This document shows, one piece after another, positions 25,376 to 33,168 of a stretch of 64,000 nucleotides of DNA; position 1 is the first letter of the stretch; each line of letters opens with the position of its first letter. Under the pieces are notes generated by a model. It made no database searches. It saw only the letters and a program-made list of their open reading frames with translations, and was not told where the DNA came from. The translations under genes and the position numbers were made by a program. The stretch is from M1-B18 sp048264125 (GTDB taxonomy: Bacteria; Bacillota; Clostridia; Peptostreptococcales; Natronincolaceae): assembly GCA_048264125.1 (NCBI GenBank), contig JBLXDM010000001.1:248001-312000 (forward strand). Direction: 5' to 3'.

Positions 25376-25750
25376 GTGAGTAGTGAAGATAACTTTTTTG
25401 ATTTAATGACTAAGATGTATGCTGAAATGAAAGAAGGTTTTCAATCTGTCAACAACCGTTTAGGCAATGTAGAAAATCAACTAAGCAATGTAGAAAATCA
25501 ACTAGGCAATGTGGAAAATCGACTAGGAAAAGTAGAAAATAGATTAAATAATGTAGAAAATAGATTAGATAATGTAGAAAATAGATTAAATAATGTAGAA
25601 AAAATTACTCTCAGTATTGAGAATAAACATGGAGAAAAATTACAGGCATTATTTGATGGTTATATCCAAAACTCAGATAAACTAGACCGTATTGAAAAAG
25701 AAGTATCAAAACACGATGAAGTCATATTAAGAAAGGTTAATCCTAAATAA
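25376..25750 (+). CDS. Small coiled-coil protein built from a 21-bp tandem repeat
   Basis: A 124-residue protein with a GTG start behind AAAGGAG (25361-25367). Residues 27-75 are seven copies of the heptad N-R/Q-L-x-N/K-V-E, encoded by seven tandem 21-bp units at 25454-25600; flanking parts continue the helical pattern. The whole chain should form a long parallel coiled coil, with no membrane segment or enzyme motif. A strong terminator follows. It lies alone in a gene-poor patch between two leader-like relics. Function unknown; the changing repeat number suggests a length-variable surface, structural or phage-derived protein. Confidence 0.75.
   Translation: MSSEDNFFDLMTKMYAEMKEGFQSVNNRLGNVENQLSNVENQLGNVENRLGKVENRLNNVENRLDNVENRLNNVEKITLSIENKHGEKLQALFDGYIQNSDKLDRIEKEVSKHDEVILRKVNPK
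25454..25600 (+). repeat. Seven tandem 21-bp units
   Basis: Seven in-frame units of 21 bp, each ending AATGTAGAA or a one-base variant; the last three are nearly identical, which points to recent unequal crossing over or slippage. Each unit encodes one heptad. Confidence 0.9.
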
Positions 25751-25810
25751 CACTTCCGTTGATTTTGCAAAATCCACAGCATTAGGCCCAAGAGTCTATA
25801 TCTAATAATA

Positions 25811-25856
25811 AAAAAGCAGTTGAATCCGCATCATATAAGGATTCAACTGCTTTTTT
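25811..25856 (+). terminator. Strong terminator after the coiled-coil gene
   Basis: A 17-bp stem (GCAGTTGAATCC with its complement plus A-T pairs) with an 11-base loop and six T residues. Confidence 0.9.
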
Positions 25857-25978
25857 AATCCTTATAGGTATTTACAACATCCAATATATTTCATGATGGT
25901 TAAATCAAATAATTTTGAAACCAGGAAGAAATAATTACCTTTGCAAAGCACCCTATTTTGATCGAATATCGTAAATCT

Positions 25979-26032
25979 TATAATATCAACGTATGAAATG
26001 GATTTTAGCAGATACCTAAAAGCATCTAAAAC
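25979..26032 (+). repeat. Leader-plus-CRISPR-like repeat relic, copy C
   Basis: These 54 bases align without gaps to 25102-25155 with about 40 identities (TAATATCA, GTATG, TACCTA, AAAC in register). The repeat-like end reads TACCTAAAAGCATCTAAAAC, more decayed than in copy A. Confidence 0.45.
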
Positions 26033-26182
26033 ATTTAAACCCCAGCTTCAACTATCATTAACATTTAAAGGATTGAAACGCCTTAAAATGGATATCCCTA
26101 AAATAACTATAAATTCCGATAGGATAGCGATAAGATAGCCCTTTACAAAGACACCGAAGAAATGTATCCTTCAGGATAATTA

Positions 26183-26191
26183 TGCTATAAT
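26183..26191 (+). promoter_or_regulatory. Extended -10 promoter of the flavodiiron gene
   Basis: TGCTATAAT matches an extended -10 element and lies 43 bp before the start at 26234. Confidence 0.55.
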
Positions 26192-26233
26192 AGTATTATA
26201 CTGATTACTATTTTTACCAAAGGAGAAAAGATT

Positions 26234-27460
26234 ATGAGAGTTACAGAGATAGAAAAAAACATTCATCAGCTTTCTGTAAATGTTGAAAATATCCTTTTTG
26301 AAGGTCTTTGGGAAATGCCGAAGGGGGTTTCTATCAACTCCTATGTGATTAAGGGAGAGGCAACGGCTTTAGTGGATGGTGTTTGCGGCTGGGATGGTGT
26401 ACCTGAATCATTGTTTGAGCTGCTGAGACGAGTTGATGTGGATATTCACAGTATCCGCTATTTGATACTGAACCATCTGGAGCCTGATCATGCTGGATTT
26501 ATAGATGCCTTTAAGGCGATTCACAGTGACTTTCAGGTAATTTGTACCAAGAAGGGAGCAGAGCTGCTGGCGGCCTTTTATGACTGTGATGTTCCAGTTC
26601 GTACTGTAGTGGAGGGCGATACCCTTGATTTGGGCTCCGGGAGAATCCTGACCTTTACGGAAATCCCTAATGTTCATTGGCCTGATTCTATGATTACCTA
26701 TGATACCCAATCGAAAATCCTGTTTTCCTGCGATGCCTTTGGAAGCTTTGGAGTGATGGCAAAATCACCCTTTGACGACGATTATACTGATGAGGAGCTG
26801 GCGGAATACGAGAAAGAAACCGTACGGTATTATTCTAATATTATTGGCGCCTTTTCACCCTTAGTGCTGAAGGCCCTAGATAAATGTGCTTCACTAGATA
26901 TAGGAACCATTGCACCTGGGCATGGCTTGATTTGGCGAAAGCGGATTCGAAAAATACTGACGGATTATAAAGCGTATGCAACCTATCAAAAAGGAAATGC
27001 AAGAGAAGAAATAACGTTAATATGGGGAAGCATGTACGGCAATACGGAATTAGCCGTTAAAGCGGCAACAGAGGCTTTAAAGGAGAGTGGAATTAAACAT
27101 AATGTTCTTCAGGTGCCTGAAAGCTCTTGGGGCGATGTGCTGGCCTCCGCCTGGACATCCTCTGGTTTAATTCTAGCTATGCCCACCTATGAATACAAAA
27201 TGTTCCCACCAATGGCTGCGGTGCTGGAGGAGCTGGGAAAGAAAAAGGCCTACGGAAGGAAGGTCTTCCGATTTGGCTCCTATGGCTGGTCTGGGGGAGC
27301 TCAAAAGGAGCTGGAGGAAATACATGAGCATTTAAAGCTTAACTGGTCCTTTATAGAGCCCTATGAATTCAAGGGCAAGCCTCGTGGGGATGATTTGGAG
27401 GCTATTAAGCAAAGGGTGAGGGAGCTTGTAGAAGTAGTACGAGTTAGCAAAGATATATAA
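26234..27460 (+). CDS. fprA: Flavodiiron protein (FprA family)
   Basis: Cytosolic oxygen- or NO-reducing flavoprotein of 408 residues. The N-terminal metallo-beta-lactamase domain has the di-iron ligands in NHLEPDHAG, the bridging Asp in FSCDAFGSFG and the His in PGHGLIW; the C-terminal flavodoxin domain begins near residue 258 with WGSMYGNTELA. No rubredoxin or flavin reductase domain is fused, so electrons come from a separate donor. In anaerobes it protects against oxygen or NO, and it would serve with the hybrid cluster protein at 42 kb. It is single, with its own promoter and terminator. Confidence 0.95.
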   Translation: MRVTEIEKNIHQLSVNVENILFEGLWEMPKGVSINSYVIKGEATALVDGVCGWDGVPESLFELLRRVDVDIHSIRYLILNHLEPDHAGFIDAFKAIHSDFQVICTKKGAELLAAFYDCDVPVRTVVEGDTLDLGSGRILTFTEIPNVHWPDSMITYDTQSKILFSCDAFGSFGVMAKSPFDDDYTDEELAEYEKETVRYYSNIIGAFSPLVLKALDKCASLDIGTIAPGHGLIWRKRIRKILTDYKAYATYQKGNAREEITLIWGSMYGNTELAVKAATEALKESGIKHNVLQVPESSWGDVLASAWTSSGLILAMPTYEYKMFPPMAAVLEELGKKKAYGRKVFRFGSYGWSGGAQKELEEIHEHLKLNWSFIEPYEFKGKPRGDDLEAIKQRVRELVEVVRVSKDI

Positions 27461-27470
27461 AGTAAAGCTT

Positions 27471-27503
27471 AGACGTAGAGATTTTGATCTTTACGTCTTT
27501 TTG
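27471..27503 (+). terminator. Terminator of fprA
   Basis: AGACGTAGAG pairs with CTTTACGTCT (one mismatch) and is followed by TTTTT. Confidence 0.8.
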
Positions 27504-27512
27504 ATTTAAAGG

Positions 27513-27635
27513 ATGTTGCCTGAACCAGCAAATTTTAACAGCTATGCAGTCTTCGATAAGGATGGTAAAATAGGGATATGGAAAATTTTCCACCATGATG
27601 GGGTAAGGCCTATGATGGATATGCAAAATGAATAA
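27513..27635 (+). CDS. Possible 40-residue peptide or gene fragment
   Basis: A 40-codon frame encoding MLPEPANFNSYAVFDKDGKI and onwards, with a weak ribosome site (AAAGG directly before the ATG). FDKDGKIGIWK resembles a single WG-type repeat, so it may be a relic of a longer repeat protein. I could not identify a family and it may not be expressed. Confidence 0.25.
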   Translation: MLPEPANFNSYAVFDKDGKIGIWKIFHHDGVRPMMDMQNE

Positions 27636-27692
27636 GCATAATTAGGCTTTATTTGAATTAAAGGATTAAGAAAATAGGAGAAGCTCATCAAT

Positions 27693-28766
27693 ATGAATGA
27701 TTTATTACATAGAAAAAAAATAATTAAATCCTCTGTTATTATAATTTTAGCCGGATTGTTCCTCTTTGCCAATTTACCTGTTATGATTATCTCCTATAGC
27801 TATTTGACGGTGGTGATGCTGATTCGCACCTGGCTTAGTGGATTTAACAAGGGGGAAAAGCTTGGGCTTAGTGTTACCTATGGCCTGGTGGCTGCAGCAC
27901 AGATTGTTTTCAATGCATTGGTTGTCTTTAGCCTGCAGGGCAAAGGCCTTCTGTATTATCCCAGCAAGCTGTTTGCGGTTGTAATAATTTTTTTGCCCTT
28001 TGCAATGGAACGTCTTGTTACAGCCAATAGAAATGCTGAATTTTTTCCGCCTTCGGTGGAGGATATCACCTCCATCAGCTTTGCTGAAATTCGCAACAGT
28101 CGTAATTATATCATCAAAATAATGAAGGGTGTGACGAAAACGGTTGGAAGTGCTTCGCCAGAAAATCTTAAATCAATATTAGAAGATTTGCCCCGCCATA
28201 GCGCTATACGATATATCAATAATGGCAGCTTGACGGATGCCTATTTTGAACGTGCTAATGCCAGTCTGGAGGACCCGAATATCTATATCGTAGTTTCCAA
28301 CACCGGCAGTGCCGCCAGTGAAATTATTTCGGTTTTTACTCAAAAGCAATATAATCATGCCTCATTGTCCTTTGACCGTGACCTGGATACCATCATCAGC
28401 TATAACGGCGGTGCCAATGTTTACCCGCCGGGTATGAATACGGAAATGCTGGAGCAGTTGCATCAGAAGAAGGATGCATCGGTGCTGGTCTATAGTCTGC
28501 CGGCCACAAGAGAGCAGAAAAAAATTATAATAGATAAAATTGCTGAAATAAATAGCGAAGGTAGTGCCTATAACATGGTAGGACTGGTGGTAAAGCGCTC
28601 TTATAGGTCCAACATCATGTTTTGCTCTCAGTTTGTTTATAAGATGCTGGAATTTGCAGGTATACAATATTTCAGCAAAAAGGACGGAGAGGTTCGTCCA
28701 ACTGACTTAATTGAGCTGGATTATTATAGGAAGCTTAGGTTCGAGGAAGAGATTAAATTCCACTGA
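27693..28766 (+). CDS. Membrane-anchored permuted-papain (YiiX-like) hydrolase
   Basis: Protein of 357 residues. Three hydrophobic segments occupy the first 115 residues. The C-terminal domain (about 190-345) has the two motifs of the permuted NlpC/P60 (YiiX/YebB) fold in their permuted order: QYNHASLSFD with the catalytic His, then MFCSQFVYKML with the catalytic Cys. Such domains cut amides or esters of lipids or peptides. The membrane anchor and location before an alpha/beta hydrolase suggest a role at the membrane, but the substrate is unknown. Confidence 0.75.
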   Translation: MNDLLHRKKIIKSSVIIILAGLFLFANLPVMIISYSYLTVVMLIRTWLSGFNKGEKLGLSVTYGLVAAAQIVFNALVVFSLQGKGLLYYPSKLFAVVIIFLPFAMERLVTANRNAEFFPPSVEDITSISFAEIRNSRNYIIKIMKGVTKTVGSASPENLKSILEDLPRHSAIRYINNGSLTDAYFERANASLEDPNIYIVVSNTGSAASEIISVFTQKQYNHASLSFDRDLDTIISYNGGANVYPPGMNTEMLEQLHQKKDASVLVYSLPATREQKKIIIDKIAEINSEGSAYNMVGLVVKRSYRSNIMFCSQFVYKMLEFAGIQYFSKKDGEVRPTDLIELDYYRKLRFEEEIKFH

Positions 28767-28880
28767 TATTTACCTTATTATATATAAAGCGGTAATTTCA
28801 GCTGGGAATATTTCATTATTTGAGTGCTATTGAGGAAGTAGATTTTAATCGATGTAGGATATACATCAGGAGGGGGTTGT

Positions 28881-29645
28881 ATGGAGAAAAGAATCTTTTT
28901 CAAAAACAATCTAGGGTCTAAGCTGGCAGCTGTGCTGCGGCAGCCTGATTTACATGGGAAAGCGCCTATGGTTGTCATTTGTCACGGTCTGGGAAGCAAT
29001 AAGGATAGCTATACATATGTACTGCTGGCGGAGAAATTGGAAAGGAAGGGGATTGCCTCCCTTCGGTTTGACTTTTCCTGTCATGGAGAAAGTGAAGGCA
29101 GCTATGAAGATATCACACTTTCCCAAGGGGTAGAGGACCTGAAGGCCGCCATGGGGGTGGTTAAAGAGCTTCCCTTCGTTGATCTCAATAAAGCTGGTTT
29201 ATTTGGCAGAAGCTTTGGAGGGGCAGTTGTATTGCGTTACCTAAATGCGTTTCCTAACACAGGGCCAGTGTCCCTCAATGCCCCTGCCATTGATTTGGCA
29301 GCTGCTATGAGGCATGCCCTGACGGATAGAGGAATAGAGGAATGGGAGAAAACCGGCTATTTTATTGAAGAAGGTGAAGGTAATCGAAGGCTAAGCTATG
29401 AAATGTACCGAGATGCCGTCAGACAGAATCCTTACGAAATCGCCGGCAAGCTTCAGAATAGAGTATTGATTGTTCATGGCGATTGCGACAAAACAGTACC
29501 TATTGCCCAATCCCTTCAGCTGAAGGAGGCCCTGGGTGAAGGCTGCCAGCTGGTGGTGCTTGAAGGGGTAGATCATAGCTTTGAACCCGGCAAAAGGGTA
29601 GAAGCCATCGAATATAGTGTTGATTTCTTTTATCGCCAGCTTTAA
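28881..29645 (+). CDS. Alpha/beta hydrolase (esterase/acyl hydrolase)
   Basis: Cytosolic hydrolase of 254 residues. Motifs: oxyanion CHGLGSNKDSY, nucleophile elbow GRSFGG, acid in HGDCDKTVP, and catalytic His in GVDHSFEPG. The set is the normal catalytic triad of the family containing cinnamoyl-esterase-like and serine-aminopeptidase-like proteins. It has a GGAGG site and stands alone. The substrate cannot be inferred. Confidence 0.9.
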   Translation: MEKRIFFKNNLGSKLAAVLRQPDLHGKAPMVVICHGLGSNKDSYTYVLLAEKLERKGIASLRFDFSCHGESEGSYEDITLSQGVEDLKAAMGVVKELPFVDLNKAGLFGRSFGGAVVLRYLNAFPNTGPVSLNAPAIDLAAAMRHALTDRGIEEWEKTGYFIEEGEGNRRLSYEMYRDAVRQNPYEIAGKLQNRVLIVHGDCDKTVPIAQSLQLKEALGEGCQLVVLEGVDHSFEPGKRVEAIEYSVDFFYRQL

Positions 29646-29690
29646 GGTACGGCAGTATATGTATTAGCCTAAGGCTGTAGATAAAAACCG

Positions 29691-29797
29691 ATTGTCACCC
29701 TGAGCAAAAGTGAAGGGTCTATGTTTGTATTGAAATAATGAGACTTTTAAGCTGTGCATCACTAGATCCCTCCAACTTCGGTTTGAGGGATTTTTTT
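29691..29797 (+). repeat. Palindromic dispersed element with terminator end
   Basis: The left arm (CACCCTGAGC...GAAGGGTCTA, 29696-29722) and the right arm (TAGATCCCTCC...GAGGGAT, 29763-29791) are imperfect inverted copies about 40 bases apart. They follow the pattern of the widespread TCATTCTGAGCGAAGCGAAG-type element. The right arm ends in a 10-bp hairpin plus seven T, so it also works as a terminator of the alpha/beta hydrolase gene. Confidence 0.65.
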
Positions 29798-29826
29798 ATT
29801 GTAAATAGGCAGTAAGATTTTGAATA

Positions 29827-29888
29827 TTGCAAATTTGCAACGAATTGCAAAAAGACCATAGGAAAAACGGAGGCTTGCAAAAATGCAA
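29827..29888 (+). promoter_or_regulatory. Candidate activator sites before abfD
   Basis: Palindrome TTGCAAATTTGCAA (29827-29840), half-site TTGCAA (29845-29850), and near-palindrome TTGCAAAAATGCAA (29875-29888). They lie 135-196 bp upstream of the -24 element at 30023 and look like sites for the sigma-54 activator encoded at 36060. Confidence 0.6.
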
Positions 29889-30022
29889 GAAAGGGATAGT
29901 GGGCAAAGCAAGGATAAATATTAGCATCTGATACTCTTTAAAATATTAAAGGCAAGCTAATTAAAGGCTTTAGGTCAATAACTCCTTCAGATTTTTTTTT
30001 ATTTCTATAAATGATAAAAAAT

Positions 30023-30038
30023 TGGCATGCTTTCTGCA
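30023..30038 (+). promoter_or_regulatory. Sigma-54 promoter of the abfD operon
   Basis: TGGCATG-CTTT-CTGCA fits the sigma-54 consensus except C for T at the first base of the -12 element. It is 40 bp upstream of the abfD start codon. Confidence 0.75.
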
Positions 30039-30077
30039 AATATATTTATGAAAATAATATTAAAGGGGTGGACTAAA

Positions 30078-31529
30078 ATGGCAATTAAAACAGCAGAGGC
30101 TTATGTTGAAAGCCTAAGAAAATTAAACCTGGAGGTATATCTTTTTGGAAAAAGAGTAGAGAATCCTGTGGATGATCCTATTATCAGACCCTCACTAAAT
30201 TCAGTGATGATGACCTATGAGCTGGCTAATGATCCACAATATGCGGACCTAATGACAACGGTTTCCAACCTCACAGGCGAAAAAATCAATCGCTTTACCC
30301 ATCTTCATCAAAGTGAGGAGGATTTAATTAAAAAGGTAAAAATGCAGAGGCTGCTGGGACAAAAAACTGCCGCCTGCTTCCAGAGATGTGTGGGAATGGA
30401 TGCCTTTAACGCTGTTTACAGCAGCACCTATGAGACTGACCAGAAGTACGGCACCAGCTATCATCAAAATTTCATCGAATTTCTAAAGTATGTGCAGGGG
30501 GAGGACCTTGTGGTGGACGGAGCCATGACGGATCCTAAAGGGGACAGGGGCCTTTCACCCTCGCAGCAGCAGGACCCAGATCTATATCTTCGTATCGTTG
30601 AAAGAAGAGAGGATGGCATTGTCGTCAAGGGAGCAAAAACGCATCAAACAGGGATCGTAAACTCCCATGAGGTTCTGGTAATGCCCACCAGCGCCATGAA
30701 GGAGGAGGATAAGGATTACGCAGTAGCCTTCTCTGTGCCTACCGATACAAAGGGAATCAAGATTATTTACGGCAGACAATCCTGTGATACCAGAAAGCTG
30801 GAGCCAGGAACTCTAGACAGAGGAAATCCGAAATTTGGCGGGCATGAGGCATTGGTTGTATTCGACAATGTATTTGTGCCTAATGACAGAATTTTTATGT
30901 GTGGCGAATACGATTTCTCAGGGATGCTGGTGGAGCGTTTTTCAGGCTATCACCGTCAGAGCTATGGCGGCTGCAAGGTAGGTGTTGGTGATGTATTGAT
31001 CGGAGCTGCTTCCTTAGCCAGCGAGTATAATGGCGCTGCTAAAGCCTCTCACATTAAGGATAAAATTATTGAAATGACCCATTTGAATGAGACTCTGTAT
31101 GCCTGTGGCATTGCCTGCTCCTCTCAAGGGCATGAGACAGCAGCAGGAAATTATGAAATTGATATGCTTCTAGCCAATGTTTGCAAGCAGAATGTAACCA
31201 GATTCCCATATGAAATAGCCAGGCTGGCAGAGGATATTGCAGGAGGCCTATTCGTTACCCTACCCTCTGAGGAGGACCTTAACAGCCCTGAGGTGGGAGA
31301 ATATGTTGAAAAGTACTTTAAGGCCAGAGCAGATGTACCAACGCTTAACAGGATGAAGGTTCTAAGATTAATTGAAAACCTTACACTGGGTACTGCTGCC
31401 GTTGGCTATAGGACAGAATCTATGCATGGTGCAGGCTCACCTCAGGCCCAGAGAATCATGATCTCCAGACAGTCTAATCTTGGTAGGAAGCAGCAGCTGG
31501 TGAAGGAGCTATTGGATATTGAGGAATAA
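30078..31529 (+). CDS. abfD: 4-hydroxybutyryl-CoA dehydratase
   Basis: FAD and [4Fe-4S] enzyme of 483 residues that converts 4-hydroxybutyryl-CoA to crotonyl-CoA by a ketyl-radical path and can also shift vinylacetyl-CoA. I start it at the ATG at 30078 (GGGGTGG upstream); a longer frame from 30027 would run through the promoter. The four cluster ligands of the family are present: Cys pair CFQRC, and His and Cys in HRQSYGGC. It opens a sigma-54 operon with a NifU-like protein, CoA-transferase, permease and a Cys-rich protein. Expected use: fermentation of 4-hydroxybutyrate, GABA or succinate-derived intermediates to crotonyl-CoA. Confidence 0.95.
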   Translation: MAIKTAEAYVESLRKLNLEVYLFGKRVENPVDDPIIRPSLNSVMMTYELANDPQYADLMTTVSNLTGEKINRFTHLHQSEEDLIKKVKMQRLLGQKTAACFQRCVGMDAFNAVYSSTYETDQKYGTSYHQNFIEFLKYVQGEDLVVDGAMTDPKGDRGLSPSQQQDPDLYLRIVERREDGIVVKGAKTHQTGIVNSHEVLVMPTSAMKEEDKDYAVAFSVPTDTKGIKIIYGRQSCDTRKLEPGTLDRGNPKFGGHEALVVFDNVFVPNDRIFMCGEYDFSGMLVERFSGYHRQSYGGCKVGVGDVLIGAASLASEYNGAAKASHIKDKIIEMTHLNETLYACGIACSSQGHETAAGNYEIDMLLANVCKQNVTRFPYEIARLAEDIAGGLFVTLPSEEDLNSPEVGEYVEKYFKARADVPTLNRMKVLRLIENLTLGTAAVGYRTESMHGAGSPQAQRIMISRQSNLGRKQQLVKELLDIEE

Positions 31530-31533
31530 GGCC

Positions 31534-31821
31534 ATGATAGAGAAAATTGTCAAGGTGCTGAATGAGGATATCCGTCCCATTTTGAATAGGGATGGGGGCG
31601 ATGTTGAAATTGTCGATTATGTTGAGGAGGAAGGACTTCTGAGGCTGCGACTTAGGGGACAATGCAGCACCTGTCCCCTCTCCCAGCATACTGTTGACTC
31701 AGTTATAAAAAGAATTCTGAGGGAAAAGGCTTCTATTGAACATGTTGCCATAGAAGCGGGTCTGTCAGAGGAAATGCTGGCATTGGCTAAGGAAATTCTG
31801 AATGGAGGGGGAAAATGTTAG
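31534..31821 (+). CDS. NifU C-terminal-domain iron-sulfur carrier
   Basis: Protein of 95 residues equal to the NifU C-terminal domain. It has the conserved GQCSTCPLSQHTV with the cluster-binding CxxC, and LNRDGGDVEIVDYVEEG. The start is the ATG at 31534, 4 bases after the abfD stop (GAGGAAT is upstream); a TTG 15 bases earlier is less likely. It overlaps the next gene by 7 bases. Being locked into the abfD operon suggests it supplies or repairs the [4Fe-4S] cluster of the dehydratase; that is inference from position. Confidence 0.88.
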   Translation: MIEKIVKVLNEDIRPILNRDGGDVEIVDYVEEEGLLRLRLRGQCSTCPLSQHTVDSVIKRILREKASIEHVAIEAGLSEEMLALAKEILNGGGKC

Positions 31822-33116
31822 GCTGGAGTGAGGAATATAATAGCAAGCTTTGTAGTGCGGAGGAGGCAGTAAAGAGAATTAAATCCGGTGACCGGGTTGT
31901 GGTAGGCCATGCTGCCGGAGAGCCTCAGGCCCTTTTGAAGGCAATGGTAGAGAATCATAAAAGCTATGAGGCTGTAGAAATTGTTCACATGGTTCCGTTG
32001 GGAAAAGCTGAATACATGAGGCCGGAGATGGCAAAGCATTTTAGACATAATGGGTTATTTTTAGGGGGAATGACCCGGGATGCGGTGGCAGAGGGTAGAG
32101 GCGACTACACACCCAGCTTCTTTTTCGAGATCCCCAGGCTCTTTAAGGAAAAAATTCTAACAGTGGATGTCGCCTTAATTCAGGTGTCAAAGCCCGACAA
32201 TCACGGCTATTGCAGCTATGGCGTATCCTTGGATTACACCAAAAGCGCAGCAGAGAGTGCAAAGGTAATTATTGCTCAGATAAATGATCAGATGCCAAGA
32301 ACCCATGGTGACAGCTTTATCCATATTAGTAAAATGGATTGCATTATTGAGGTCTCTCAGCCCCTTTTAGAGCTTCCCTTACCTAAAATAGGCGAGGTGG
32401 AGAGTAAGATAGGGAAGCACTGCGGGGATTTAATAGAGGATGGCTCTACCCTCCAGCTGGGTATAGGGGCTATCCCGGATGCTGTATTATCCTTTTTAAA
32501 GGAAAAGAAGGACCTGGGGATTCATTCTGAAATGTTCTCCGACGGCGTATTGGATTTGATTGAAAACGGTAATATCAACAATAGTGCCAAGGCCCTTCAC
32601 AGGGGAAAATACGTAGCTACCTTTTTAATGGGAAGCCAACGGCTTTATGATTTTGTGAATGATAATCCCGATGTGCTGATGTATCCAGTTGACTATGTAA
32701 ATCATCCCCGAACTATTGCTCAAAACAGCAAAATGGTATCCATAAATTCCGCCATACAGGTGGACCTCATGGGCCAGGTGGTGGCTGAGACAATAGGCTA
32801 CAAGCAATTCAGTGGAACCGGAGGCCAGGTGGACTTTGTCCGTGGAGCCTCAATGGCCCAGAATGGAAAATCAATTATTGCCTTCCCGTCGGTTGCAGGT
32901 AAGGGCAAGGTATCCAGAATAGTTCCCATTGTAGATGAGGGCTCCTCCGTGACCACATCAAGAAATGACGTCCACTATATTGTTACGGAATACGGTATCG
33001 CTGATCTTAGGGGAAAGACCTTAAAGGAAAGAGCTAAGGCCCTCATAAGCATTGCCCATCCAGATTTCAGGGATATGCTTACTGAAAAGGCTAAGGAGAG
33101 ATTTAATCATTTTTAA
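31815..33116 (+). CDS. abfT: 4-hydroxybutyrate CoA-transferase
   Basis: Acetyl-CoA hydrolase/transferase-family enzyme of 433 residues. It activates 4-hydroxybutyrate to its CoA ester, with acetyl-CoA or butyryl-CoA as donor. Marks: HSEMFSDGVLDL with the catalytic Glu, SGTGGQVDFVRGA, and ITVEYGIADLRGKTLKERAKALI. Its start codon overlaps the NifU-like gene, and abfD lies two genes upstream, giving a complete route to crotonyl-CoA. Confidence 0.9.
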   Translation: MLGWSEEYNSKLCSAEEAVKRIKSGDRVVVGHAAGEPQALLKAMVENHKSYEAVEIVHMVPLGKAEYMRPEMAKHFRHNGLFLGGMTRDAVAEGRGDYTPSFFFEIPRLFKEKILTVDVALIQVSKPDNHGYCSYGVSLDYTKSAAESAKVIIAQINDQMPRTHGDSFIHISKMDCIIEVSQPLLELPLPKIGEVESKIGKHCGDLIEDGSTLQLGIGAIPDAVLSFLKEKKDLGIHSEMFSDGVLDLIENGNINNSAKALHRGKYVATFLMGSQRLYDFVNDNPDVLMYPVDYVNHPRTIAQNSKMVSINSAIQVDLMGQVVAETIGYKQFSGTGGQVDFVRGASMAQNGKSIIAFPSVAGKGKVSRIVPIVDEGSSVTTSRNDVHYIVTEYGIADLRGKTLKERAKALISIAHPDFRDMLTEKAKERFNHF

Positions 33117-33168
33117 GGCTTTGATTTACGGTGCAAACGTAAAAATATAAAATTTAGGAGGCTAAAGT

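Larger units (their letters stand above)
25751..26182 (+). other. Gene-free spacer before the flavodiiron gene
   Basis: About 430 bases without a supported gene. It holds the terminator at 25811-25856, the relic copy C at 25979-26032 and, near 26070-26079, another short GGATTGAAAC that may be a further decayed repeat end. I see nothing else. Confidence 0.6.

Noticed and set aside
25126..26079. Functional CRISPR array
   Set aside because: Only single decayed repeat-like ends at irregular distances, no regular spacers and no cas genes.
30027..30077. Upstream start for abfD
   Set aside because: It would place the start inside the sigma-54 promoter; the ATG at 30078 has a ribosome site and gives the usual length.
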